DNA of 14,134 bases from the NCBI GenBank assembly GCA_007134165.1, contig SLLJ01000306.1, forward strand, positions 1-14,134, written 5' to 3'. Below are positions 1 through 6,052 of the stretch, piece by piece (the stretch's first letter is position 1; each line of letters starts with the position of its first letter). Below the pieces are notes generated by a model that was not told the origin of the DNA, made no database searches, and saw only the letters and a program-made list of their open reading frames with translations. The DNA comes from Nitriliruptoraceae bacterium (GTDB lineage Bacteria > Actinomycetota > Nitriliruptoria > Nitriliruptorales > Nitriliruptoraceae). Both the position numbers and the translations under genes were made by a program.

Positions 1-129
1 ATCCGCACCTTCAAGATCCTGCCCGAGGACTTCGAGGTCGGCGTGGAACTCAGCCAGAAGATGTCGGTCAAGCGCCATGTCGTGGGCGAGAAGTACGCCC
101 ACGTCATCGAGGAGATCTACGCGAAGTAG
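1..129 (+). CDS. Long-chain acyl-CoA synthetase, C-terminal end only
   Basis: The reading frame is open from base 1 to a TAG at 127-129 and gives 42 residues. They include FKILPEDF near the start and SVKRHVVGEKYAHVIEEIY near the end. This matches the last segment of FadD15-type long-chain fatty-acid CoA ligases, where a Lys-Arg-rich strand is followed by a final helix of the type VVxxKYxxxIExxY. Enzymes of this family activate fatty acids with ATP and CoA for beta-oxidation or lipid synthesis at the membrane face. The adenylation domain and the rest of the C-terminal lid lie outside the window, so chain-length preference cannot be judged. The family call rests on this short tail alone. Confidence 0.7.
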   Translation: MRTFKILPEDFEVGVELSQKMSVKRHVVGEKYAHVIEEIYAK

Positions 130-152
130 CGCGAGCTCGCCGTTGCGTTGTC

Positions 153-187
153 GGCGCCCCCGCCCGGTTCGTCCCGGCAGGGGCGCC
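153..187 (+). terminator. Stem-loop after the acyl-CoA synthetase gene
   Basis: GGCGCCCC (153-160) and GGGGCGCC (180-187) form a perfect 8-bp stem around a 19-nt loop, 24 bases past the stop codon. The loop contains a further short CCGG/CCGG pairing. No T-run follows, so it is not a classic intrinsic terminator. U-less hairpins are common candidate 3' ends in high-GC actinobacteria. Confidence 0.35.
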
Positions 188-238
188 CGCACGTCGGCCG
201 GGTAGGGTTCGCGCCCGTCGATGCCTGGAGGTACGCCC

Positions 239-607
239 ATGGTCGTGCGTGGCCTCGAACCCTGCCCGTCGACCCCCAACTGCGTGTCGACGCAGGCACC
301 AGCCAGCGACCCGACCCACCGTGCCGAGCCGATCCCCGTGCCCGGATCGCCCGAAGGGGCGATGGCCGCAGTGCTCACGGCGCTTCAGACGCTGCCGCGC
401 TGCGAGGTGGTGGAGCGCGATGCGCGTTACGTCCACGCAGTGGTGAGCTCACGCTGGCTGAGCTTCAAGGACGACGTGGAACTGCTGATCGACGACGAGC
501 ACATCCACTACCGTTCGGCTTCGCGGATGGGCCGCTCCGACCTCGGGGTCAACCGTCGCCGCATGGACGCGCTCGCCGCGGAGATCTCACGCCGACTGGC
601 AGGCTGA
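239..607 (+). CDS. DUF1499 family protein
   Basis: This is a 122-residue protein with the two DUF1499 signatures: CPSTPNCVST near the N-terminus (Cys9 and Cys15) and RSASRMGRSDLGVNRRR near residues 95-110. Family members are small proteins of unknown function found in many bacteria and in plants. I see no signal peptide or membrane segment, so a cytoplasmic location is likely. I chose the ATG at 239 over the in-frame ATG at 221 because GGAGG at 227-231 lies 7 bases upstream of it, while the 221 codon would put that ribosome site inside the gene. A TAGGGT at 203-208 could be its -10 element. The gene stands alone, after the ligase hairpin and before the repeat-rich gap. Confidence 0.85.
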   Translation: MVVRGLEPCPSTPNCVSTQAPASDPTHRAEPIPVPGSPEGAMAAVLTALQTLPRCEVVERDARYVHAVVSSRWLSFKDDVELLIDDEHIHYRSASRMGRSDLGVNRRRMDALAAEISRRLAG

Positions 608-619
608 ACCCAGCATGCC

Positions 620-635
620 CCCGACCCCGGTCGGG
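620..635 (+). terminator. Hairpin just past the DUF1499 stop codon
   Basis: CCCGAC (620-625) pairs with GTCGGG (630-635) around a 4-nt loop, 12 bases after the stop. The stem is short but all strong pairs. There is no T-run. It is a possible transcription end for the DUF1499 gene. Confidence 0.3.
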
Positions 636-652
636 AGCGAACAACCCGGATC

Positions 653-763
653 TCAGACCCTCTCGAGACGGACCCGACGGTCGAGGAAGACGGTACCGCT
701 CCCGGCGTTGTCCACTAGTGGCAGGTCGTCGAGCACGGGGGTGCCCCAGTGGCTCCGGACCGT
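653..763 (-). pseudogene. Possible remnant of a minus-strand gene (C-terminal end)
   Basis: On the minus strand, a short frame ending in TGA at 655-653 reads HWGTPVLDDLP, then DNAGSGTVFLDRRVRLERV. It has G/C-ending codons and a natural-looking mix of residues, unlike the Arg/Pro-rich shadow frames around it. It is closed upstream by an in-frame TGA and has no start or ribosome site. It may be the tail of a decayed gene. I do not recognise the family, and chance is a real alternative. Confidence 0.2.
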
Positions 764-812
764 GGGCCCTCCGGGGGTTCGTCAGCCTCACTGAGCCCCC
801 AAACCGCCACCT

Positions 813-920
813 GGCGTACCCACCCGGTCACCCATGACCGCATGGGTACGCCGCATCACCCACGCTGGACCACGCGGCGTACCCACCCGGTCGCCCATGA
901 CCGCATGGGTACGCCGCATC
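813..920. repeat. Two copies of a 45-nt nested-hairpin repeat
   Basis: Copies lie at 813-857 and 876-920 and differ at one base. Each starts GGCGTACCCA and has the matching arm TGGGTACGCC 20 bases later. Inside is a second inverted repeat, CGGTCA-CCCA-TGACCG, separated from the outer arms by 2 bases on each side. Each copy therefore folds into a 10-bp stem, a 2x2 internal loop, a 6-bp stem and a 4-nt loop. In the second copy the single change (CGGTCG) turns the loop-closing pair into a possible G-U pair. The facing arms of the neighbouring copies (843-854 and 874-885) are also a perfect 12-bp inverted repeat, so the block can form a third hairpin between units, as in REP/BIME-type arrays. Confidence 0.75.
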
Positions 921-1060
921 CTCGCACCACACCGCCGTCGCGCCGCCTTTGCCGCCAGGCGCACGCCCACATACGCAACGCGCACATCCGCGCTCCTGCC
1001 GAAGCGGCTCGGAACGTTCGACGCCCCCCGCGGGCACCCATCGCACGCCAAGGGCCTTGG

Positions 1061-1160
1061 CTGCGGCAACGGCCGGCCCCGCCGGGCAACGGCCGCCCCC
1101 GCCGGGCAACGGCACCCACCGCCACGCATCGGCACCCACCGCCACGCATCGGCAGCCGTC
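1061..1160. repeat. Five degenerate 20-nt tandem units
   Basis: The blocks 1061-1080, 1081-1100, 1101-1120, 1121-1140 and 1141-1160 align at a strict 20-base period. All share GC at block positions 6-7, A at position 8 and CGGC at positions 10-13. The first three carry GGCAACGGC at block positions 5-13 and the last two ACGCATCGGC at positions 4-13. The change is stepwise, as expected for tandem duplication followed by divergence. The period is not a multiple of three, and no ribosome site suggests that it is translated. Confidence 0.65.
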
Positions 1161-1295
1161 GCTCACCACCCTGCCCGGGTCCCGGCGATGCCGAGCCGCC
1201 TGGAGCCCGGAGGCGCCGACGCGGCGCACTCCGGACCGCGAGGGCCGGCAGGGGAGGCCACATCCCCCGGACGACCCCCTCCTCGCCATAGAGCG

Positions 1296-1438
1296 CAGCC
1301 ACGGAACTCAGCCACGGAACTCAGCCACGGAACTCAGCCACGGAACTCAGCCACGGAACTCAGCCACGGAACTCAGCCACGGAACTCAGCCACGGTGCTC
1401 AGCCACGGTGCTCAGCCACGGAACTCAGCCACGGAACT
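1296..1438. repeat. Eleven tandem copies of a 13-nt unit
   Basis: The unit CAGCCACGGAACT repeats head to tail from 1296, with starts every 13 bases up to 1426. Units 8 and 9 (1387-1412) both carry CGGTGCT in place of CGGAACT, so a variant unit was itself duplicated. A partial twelfth unit, CAGCC (1439-1443), continues into the 3' end of the ABC1-kinase gene, whose TGA stop (complement of 1438-1440) lies on the last unit boundary. On the minus strand every unit contains CTGA. Because 13 is not divisible by 3, all three frames are closed within 39 bases past the gene. This is a variable-number tandem repeat candidate. Confidence 0.9.
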
Positions 1439-2835
1439 CAGCCGGGCAGCGCCGCCCGGCGCTGCTGCCACCACGCCGCGTCCTGCTCACCCAGGGGGGA
1501 GGCAGGCGGCGCACCCTCGGTGAGGTACTCGTCGCGGATGGCCGGCCAGTCACCCGACGACTCGAGCCGGCCGAGCACCGAGTACAGCCCCCACTGGATC
1601 CGGTTGAGCAGCAGGTAGTCGGGCGGCAGATTGAGCTTGCGCAACACGTCGGCGTAGGGGCTACTCGGGTCCATGGTGGAGCGGATGACCTCGGCGGCGA
1701 ACTCACCGGTGAACGTGAAAGGCTGCTCGGCGAGCACCGGATGGGTGTAGAGCCGGAACCAGTCGTAGACCAGATCCTCGTCGACCTGGACGCCGGCGGG
1801 CAGGAACCCGGCGGCGCGCAGGGCCTCGATGGCGGTGTCCCGGTCGTCGGTCGACAGCGCACGCTCGATCGCGCGCATCGCGCCATGCCGCTCGCGAGAG
1901 AACATCTTCACCGACCCGTAGTCCACAAAGGCGATGCGCACACCGCCATCGGCCGCGCAGTCCGGCTCGACGAGGTAGTTGCCGGGGTGGGGGTCGCCGT
2001 TGAACAGCCGGTAGCGGCCGATGGATCCGAACGCGTAGCGGAAGATGATCTCGCCGACCCGCTGCCGGTCGGCCTCAGAGGCGTGCGCCACGAAGTCGTC
2101 GAAGCGCTCGCCGTGGATGCGCTCGGAGACCAGCACCCGGCCACGGCAGAGCTCCGGCACCACCGCCGGCACGTGCACGAAGGGATGGTTGCGGTAGCGC
2201 TCAGCGAAGGCCCGCTGATACTGCGCCTCGCGGGCGTAGTCGAGTTCGTCGTCGATACGGTCACGCAACTCCTCGAGCAGCGGGCGGATCTCCTGATTCG
2301 GGGAGAGCAGTCTGGCCAGCGGCGCGAACGACTCGACGTTGCGCAGGTCCGCGCGCACCGCCTCGGCGACGCCCGGGTACTGCACCTTGACGACCACCTC
2401 GCGGCCGTCGGGCAAGGTGGCGGCGTGGACCTGGCCGATCGACGCAGCGGCCAGCGGGGTGGGGTCGAAATGGTCGAAGATCGCCTCGGCGGGGGCGCCC
2501 AACTCTTCGCGCAGGACCTGGGCGATGGCTCCGGGATCGAAGGCGGGGGCGGCGTCACGCAACCGGGCCAGCGCGTCGTGGTACGTGCTGCGTACGTCGG
2601 GGGGAACGTCGAGGTCAACGAAGCTGAGCACCTGCCCGAGCTTCATCGCCGCGCCCTTCATGTCGCCGAGGACGGCGACCAGGTCCTCGGCGATGCGTTC
2701 GTGGGGGTCGGCACCGTCGGAGGCGCCGGCCATCGTGCGGACCCGGGCGCCAGCAAGACCCGCCGCCCCCCGGACCCCAGTACGGGCCAGACGGGTGCCG
2801 CGATTCAAGCGGCCTCCGAGCGGGTTTCGTGGCAC
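1438..2835 (-). CDS. ABC1/UbiB-family protein kinase-like ATPase
   Basis: This 465-residue protein has the full ABC1 (AarF/UbiB/COQ8) signature: KLGQ at 65-68 (KxGQ motif), the Ala-rich loop AAAS at 129-132 in place of a glycine loop, VVVKVQYPGV with the ATP-binding Lys150, ELD at 197-199 (ExD motif), FNGDPHPGNYLV with Asp281 and Asn286, and VDYG at 304-307 for the metal-binding Asp305. Family members are atypical kinases or ATPases linked to isoprenoid-quinone and lipid metabolism. Actinobacteria use menaquinone, so a strict UbiB role is not implied. I prefer the GTG at 2835, with AGGAG 5 bases upstream, over the GTG at 2901, which has no ribosome site and lies in a hairpin loop. It is the last gene of the ychF cluster, and a 13-nt tandem repeat abuts its stop. 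Confidence 0.9.
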   Translation of the reverse strand: MPRNPLGGRLNRGTRLARTGVRGAAGLAGARVRTMAGASDGADPHERIAEDLVAVLGDMKGAAMKLGQVLSFVDLDVPPDVRSTYHDALARLRDAAPAFDPGAIAQVLREELGAPAEAIFDHFDPTPLAAASIGQVHAATLPDGREVVVKVQYPGVAEAVRADLRNVESFAPLARLLSPNQEIRPLLEELRDRIDDELDYAREAQYQRAFAERYRNHPFVHVPAVVPELCRGRVLVSERIHGERFDDFVAHASEADRQRVGEIIFRYAFGSIGRYRLFNGDPHPGNYLVEPDCAADGGVRIAFVDYGSVKMFSRERHGAMRAIERALSTDDRDTAIEALRAAGFLPAGVQVDEDLVYDWFRLYTHPVLAEQPFTFTGEFAAEVIRSTMDPSSPYADVLRKLNLPPDYLLLNRIQWGLYSVLGRLESSGDWPAIRDEYLTEGAPPASPLGEQDAAWWQQRRAALPG

Positions 2836-2891
2836 AGACACTCCTGACGGACGATCCACCTGCGGGTTCGTCGCCGCAGCGGACCCTGGGC

Positions 2892-2911
2892 GGGTCACCA
2901 CACCGTGACCC
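2892..2911 (-). terminator. Hairpin between the 62-residue gene and the ABC1-kinase gene
   Basis: GGGTCAC (2892-2898) and GTGACCC (2905-2911) form a perfect 7-bp stem with a 6-nt loop, starting 5 bases past the stop of the small upstream gene. There is no T-run. It could attenuate transcription into the kinase gene or mark an RNA processing site. Its position also argues against a kinase start at 2901. Confidence 0.35.
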
Positions 2912-2916
2912 CGTGC

Positions 2917-3105
2917 TCACTCCGCCATGTCGGCCAGGGGGTTGCCCTCTTCGCGGGCCTGGGCCAACCGCCCCGCGAGCTCGGCGCGCCGCTGCTCGTT
3001 CTGGCAGGCGCAGCCGACTTCGAAGGGCGCATAGTGCCGCACGTCGATGCGGTGGGTCGGGCAGGCGGCGACCTCGAGGCGGGTGATGGGCTCGGTCCTG
3101 GGCAT
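2917..3105 (-). CDS. Small Cys/His-containing hypothetical protein
   Basis: This 62-residue protein starts at an ATG with GAGGAGG about 8 bases upstream, a strong ribosome site that supports a real gene. The N-terminal half contains EVAACPTHRIDVRHY and the middle EVGCACQNEQRR. Cys15-x2-His18, His24 and Cys32-x-Cys34 could bind a metal. The C-terminal part (35-62) is charged and probably helical. I do not recognise a named family. It lies 27 bases after ychF and 81 bases before the ABC1-kinase gene, all on one strand, so co-transcription with ychF is likely. It has no signal peptide or membrane segment. Confidence 0.75.
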   Translation of the reverse strand: MPRTEPITRLEVAACPTHRIDVRHYAPFEVGCACQNEQRRAELAGRLAQAREEGNPLADMAE

Positions 3106-3132
3106 CTCGGGGCCTCCTCGGGTCGGGAAGAA

Positions 3133-4224
3133 CTACACGTTGAAGCGGAAGTGGATCACGTCGCCGTCGACGACGGGGTAGGTCTTGCCCTCGACGCGCA
3201 TCCGTCCGGCGTCGCGGGCGGCGGCCTCCGAGCCCAACTCGTCGAGGTCGTGGTAGGAGATCACTTCGGCGCGGATGAAGCCACGCTCGAAGTCGGTGTG
3301 GATCTCTCGGGCCGCACGCGGGGCGCTCGAACCCCCCGGCACCGTCCAGGCGCGGGTCTCCTTGGGGCCGATGGTGAAGAAGGTCAGCAGACCGAGCAGC
3401 GCATAGGCGCGCTCGATGAGCCGTTCGAGTCCGCTGCGCTCGAGTCCGAGTGACGCGAGGAACTCGGCGCGCTCGTCGTCGTCGAGCTCGGCGAGCTCGG
3501 CCTCGACCTGCGCGCTGATGACCACCACCTCGGCGCCCTCGACCGCCGCACGCTCGCGCACTGTGCGCACGTGGTCGTTGCCTTCGGGAAGGTCGCTCTC
3601 CGCGACGTTGGCGGCGTAGACCACCGGCTTGGAGCTCAGCAGCGAAAGCTCCCGCGCCAGGCGGGGTTCGAGGGGGCCCGCGAAGGTCCGGGCCGGGTCC
3701 CCGGAGCCGAGGTGCGCGAGAAGGGCAGTGAGCTCGTCGCGCTCACGCACGAGGTCGGCCTCGCCGCTCTTGGCCGAGCGCTGGGCCCGCTCCAGGCGGC
3801 GCTCGACGGTCTCGAGGTCCTTGAGCACGAGCTCGGTGGCCACCACCTCGATGTCCCGACCCGGATCCACGCTGCCGCCCACGTGCACGACGTCGTCGTT
3901 CTCGAAGCACCGGATGACGTGGGCCAGGGCGTCGACCTCCCGGATGTGGGCCAGGAACCGGTTGCCCAGGCCCTCACCGCGTGATGCACCGGCCACCAGT
4001 CCGGCGATGTCGACGAACTCGATCGCGGTGGGCAGGATCCGCTTGGAGGCCGCGATCGCCCCGAGCCGATCCAGCCGTGCGTCGGGGACCGGCACCACGC
4101 CGATGTTGGGATCGATGGTGCAGAACGGGAAGTTGGCCGCCTCGGCACCTGCCTGGGAGACAGCGTTGAACAGGGTGGACTTGCCCACGTTGGGCAGGCC
4201 GACCAGACCGACCTTCAGCGCCAC
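3133..4224 (-). CDS. ychF: Redox-regulated ATPase YchF (OLA1 family)
   Basis: YchF is a P-loop protein of the TRAFAC/Obg group that prefers ATP over GTP and associates with ribosomes. It also affects oxidative-stress responses in several organisms. Visible here are GLPNVGKS at 9-16 (Walker A), PFCTIDPNIGVVPVPD at 33-48, DIAGLVAGASRGEGLGNRFL at 72-91 (Walker B and switch region), and NVAE at 206-209. The last replaces the NKxD guanine motif and explains the ATP preference. A C-terminal TGS-like domain from about 280 ends in VVDGDVIHFRFNV. From the GTG at 4224 the protein is 363 residues, the usual YchF length. GGGAGG lies 9 bases upstream. A longer frame to 4311 adds 29 residues that do not fit the family. 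It leads a three-gene cluster with the 62-residue protein and the ABC1 kinase. Confidence 0.97.
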   Translation of the reverse strand: MALKVGLVGLPNVGKSTLFNAVSQAGAEAANFPFCTIDPNIGVVPVPDARLDRLGAIAASKRILPTAIEFVDIAGLVAGASRGEGLGNRFLAHIREVDALAHVIRCFENDDVVHVGGSVDPGRDIEVVATELVLKDLETVERRLERAQRSAKSGEADLVRERDELTALLAHLGSGDPARTFAGPLEPRLARELSLLSSKPVVYAANVAESDLPEGNDHVRTVRERAAVEGAEVVVISAQVEAELAELDDDERAEFLASLGLERSGLERLIERAYALLGLLTFFTIGPKETRAWTVPGGSSAPRAAREIHTDFERGFIRAEVISYHDLDELGSEAAARDAGRMRVEGKTYPVVDGDVIHFRFNV

Positions 4225-4331
4225 GGGCGCAGACCTCCCTGCAGCGGGGACGACATGGTGATGGGGCCGAGCAGTCGGTGCGAGGCTCCCGGCCAACGGC
4301 GAGGCGGGCACACGTCCACGGCCGACCCGTC

Positions 4332-4337
4332 ATCGTA
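4332..4337 (-). promoter_or_regulatory. Candidate -10 element for the ychF cluster
   Basis: The minus strand reads TACGAT here, a good TAnnnT hexamer, in the gap between divergent ychF and nucS. It would start transcription near 4325, leaving a leader of about 100 bases before the ychF GTG. I find no matching -35 at 16-18 bases, so this is weak. Confidence 0.25.
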
Positions 4338-4369
4338 CCGCTCCGGCTGCCGGCCCGGTCGCCCCGGGG

Positions 4370-4397
4370 CGGCGCCCGGTTGGTGCGACGGGCGCCG
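4370..4397. promoter_or_regulatory. 9-bp inverted repeat over the nucS -35 region
   Basis: CGGCGCCCG (4370-4378) and CGGGCGCCG (4389-4397) are perfect complements around a 10-base spacer. The spacer contains the proposed -35 hexamer of nucS. A dyad in this position could be an operator for a dimeric repressor. Chance in GC-rich DNA is the alternative. Confidence 0.35.
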
Positions 4398-4415
4398 AGG
4401 GGTAGCGTCCCCGGT
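4380..4415 (+). promoter_or_regulatory. Candidate leaderless promoter of nucS
   Basis: TTGGTG (4380-4385) and TAGCGT (4403-4408) are separated by 17 bases. The -10 hexamer ends 7 bases before the nucS ATG at 4416, so transcription would begin at or beside the start codon. No Shine-Dalgarno sequence fits that ATG, which agrees with a leaderless mRNA, a common arrangement in actinobacteria. Confidence 0.45.
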
Positions 4416-5075
4416 ATGCGCCTGCTCGTTGCGCGGTGCTCCGCGACCTATCAGGGACGGCTGTCCTCGACGTTGTCGTCGGCCGTTCGGCTCATTATGG
4501 TCAAGGCTGACGGCTGTGTCGCCATCCACGCCGATGTCGGGGCCTACAAGCCACTGAACTGGATGAACGCCCCCAACTCGCTGCGCGAGGAACCGGACCG
4601 CTGGGTCGTGACCAACCCCAAGGGTGAGCAGTTGATCATCGAACTCGAGGAGGTCCTCGATGATCGCGAGGTGGCGTTGGACACCGAGCGCGGGCTGGTA
4701 CTCGACGGCGTCGAGCGGGAACTGCAGGCGCTGCTCGCCGCCCACCCCGACCACCTCGAGGTGGGCCTGCGGTGCGTGCAGCGCGAGTTCCGCACCGACC
4801 TCGGACCGGTCGACCTGTTGTGCCGGGACGCCCAGGGCCGGGCGGTCGCCGTGGAGGTCAAGCGCATCGGCGAGCTCGACGGGGTCGAGCAGCTGACCCG
4901 CTACCTGACCCGGCTGGAGCGCGATCCGCTGCTCTCGCCGGTGCGTGGCGTCTACGCCGCGACCACGATCACCCCCCAGGCGCGGGTGCTGGCCGACTCC
5001 CGCGGCATCACCTGCGTCGAGGTGGACCTCGCCCGGCTCCGCGGCGAGGACGACGGCGAGCTGAGGTTGTTCTGA
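4416..5075 (+). CDS. nucS: Mismatch-specific endonuclease NucS (EndoMS)
   Basis: NucS cuts both strands at certain mismatches (such as G-T and G-G) and starts the non-canonical mismatch repair of Actinobacteria and some archaea that lack MutS/MutL. The 219-residue product is of family length. The N-terminal domain (about 1-100) has KADGCVAIHAD and YKPLNWM at 44-50. The C-terminal nuclease domain carries Asp133 in GPVDLL, Glu147 and Lys149 in AVEVKR, and Gln159-x3-Tyr163 in QLTRYL, which make up the PD-(D/E)xK-type site. It ends in GELRLF, the short tail that contacts the beta clamp in related proteins. The frame runs back to 4278, but family N-termini match the ATG at 4416. Its stop shares one base with the start of the DUF2804 gene. 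Confidence 0.96.
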   Translation: MRLLVARCSATYQGRLSSTLSSAVRLIMVKADGCVAIHADVGAYKPLNWMNAPNSLREEPDRWVVTNPKGEQLIIELEEVLDDREVALDTERGLVLDGVERELQALLAAHPDHLEVGLRCVQREFRTDLGPVDLLCRDAQGRAVAVEVKRIGELDGVEQLTRYLTRLERDPLLSPVRGVYAATTITPQARVLADSRGITCVEVDLARLRGEDDGELRLF

Positions 5076-6052
5076 TGACCCTGATGGCCCTACCCGACCT
5101 GCCCCCGCGACTGCGCGGTCGTGACACGTCCTTGCCCTCGGGCCGGTGGGCTGGCCGGCTGCGCGAGGACCCCGCCGAGTTCGGACCCGGCGCCGGACGG
5201 CTGCGGCGCTGGTACTACGTCGCCGCCGGCGGCGAGCAGGCCAGCGTCGGTGCGGCCGTGGTCGACCTTGGTGTGCTCGCCGTGAGCTTCGCCTGGGCCC
5301 TCATCGGTGCGCGCACGCTGACCTGGCAGCGGCGCATCCCGCTGGGCCGTGGCGCCTGGGTCGGCGCGGTGCCCGACGGCGGGGCCGGGGCGCTGCGGCG
5401 CGGCCAGCAGGTCGTGCTCCACGCGGACGGCAGCCTCGAGCTCGACGTGCCCACCGACGCCGGGCGGCTGCGCGCCACGGTCACCACCCGCCACGACGTC
5501 ACCCCGGCCGTGCTGGTCACCCGGACCCCGCAGTCCGGGTGGAACGTGACTCAGAAGTCGGCTGGCACCGCCGCCGAGGGCTGGGTTCGGGTCGGCGACG
5601 GCCCCCGTACCCCCTTGGGCTCGGGGGCCTCGGGCTGGCGGGACTGGACCACCGGACGCCAGGATCGGTTGACCACCTGGCGCTGGGCTGCCGGGGGAGG
5701 CTGGTGCGAGGACGGCCAACGGGTCGGGCTCAACGTCTCGACCGGGATGAACGGCCGGGAGCTCGGCGAGGACGTCGTGTGGTGGGAGGGGGTGCCCTAC
5801 GGCCTGTCGGTCGCGCACCTGCGGCCAGCGGACGAACTCGACGCCGAGGCGGCCTGGGACGTGGGCGGCCCAGGCTGGTCCCTGCACCTGGACCCGGCCG
5901 GATTCCGCTCCGAGGACCTGCAAATGGGCCCGCTCGTCAGCCGCTACGTGCAGCCCATCGGGCGCTTCGAGGGCACCCTGCCCGGTCCTGACGGCACCGC
6001 CCGTCAGGTCTGGCTGTCGGGGGTCACCGAGGACCACGAGGCGCGGTGGTGA
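5075..6052 (+). CDS. DUF2804 domain-containing protein
   Basis: The product has 325 residues, close to the usual DUF2804 length. It is rich in Trp and Gly and appears to be mostly beta-strand, for example RRWYYVAAGGEQASVGAAVVDLG and TTWRWAAGGGWCEDGQRVGLNVSTG. The family has no established function; I recall a proposed lipocalin-like relation to AttH/CrtC proteins but cannot verify it here. No signal peptide is visible. ATG 5075 overlaps the nucS stop in TGATG, and GAGG at 5063-5066 sits 8 bases upstream, so the two are probably translated together. An ATG at 5084 is an alternative start. The 3' end overlaps the convergent Nudix gene by 29 bases. Its link to DNA repair is positional only. Confidence 0.85.
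   Translation: MTLMALPDLPPRLRGRDTSLPSGRWAGRLREDPAEFGPGAGRLRRWYYVAAGGEQASVGAAVVDLGVLAVSFAWALIGARTLTWQRRIPLGRGAWVGAVPDGGAGALRRGQQVVLHADGSLELDVPTDAGRLRATVTTRHDVTPAVLVTRTPQSGWNVTQKSAGTAAEGWVRVGDGPRTPLGSGASGWRDWTTGRQDRLTTWRWAAGGGWCEDGQRVGLNVSTGMNGRELGEDVVWWEGVPYGLSVAHLRPADELDAEAAWDVGGPGWSLHLDPAGFRSEDLQMGPLVSRYVQPIGRFEGTLPGPDGTARQVWLSGVTEDHEARW

Larger units (their letters stand above)
608..1437. other. 830-base intergenic region between convergent genes, rich in repeats
   Basis: No ORF here has a convincing ribosome site together with recognisable protein content. Long frames exist on both strands, as expected at this GC content, but they run through repeats. The region holds a C-rich hairpin at 620-635, a possible minus-strand gene remnant at 653-763, two 45-nt nested hairpins at 813-920, a short palindrome CCAAGG-G-CCTTGG at 1048-1060, five 20-nt units at 1061-1160 and eleven 13-nt units at 1296-1438. 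Between 1161 and 1295 I see only GC-rich sequence with no clear structure. It is the longest non-coding stretch in the window. Confidence 0.7.

Noticed and set aside
148..837. 229-codon plus-strand frame over the DUF1499 gene
   Set aside because: It overlaps a gene with clear family motifs, and its own translation is Arg/Pro-rich shadow content.
813..1438. CRISPR array
   Set aside because: The tandem arrays have no spacers, and the two hairpin copies are only two, with one 18-base gap. There are no cas genes.
834..1523. Repeat protein with SHGTQPRNSATEL units
   Set aside because: A 13-nt DNA period gives the same 13-residue peptide in every open frame, so the repeat is a property of the DNA. 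There is no ribosome site or domain.
949..2847. 632-codon plus-strand frame through the repeats and opposite the ABC1-kinase gene
   Set aside because: It is the antisense of a gene with all ABC1 motifs and lacks any recognisable domain. Long shadow frames are expected at this GC content.
4278..4415. Longer NucS N-terminus from ATG 4278
   Set aside because: The extra residues are Arg/Pro-rich and absent from the family. They would also cover the promoter region.
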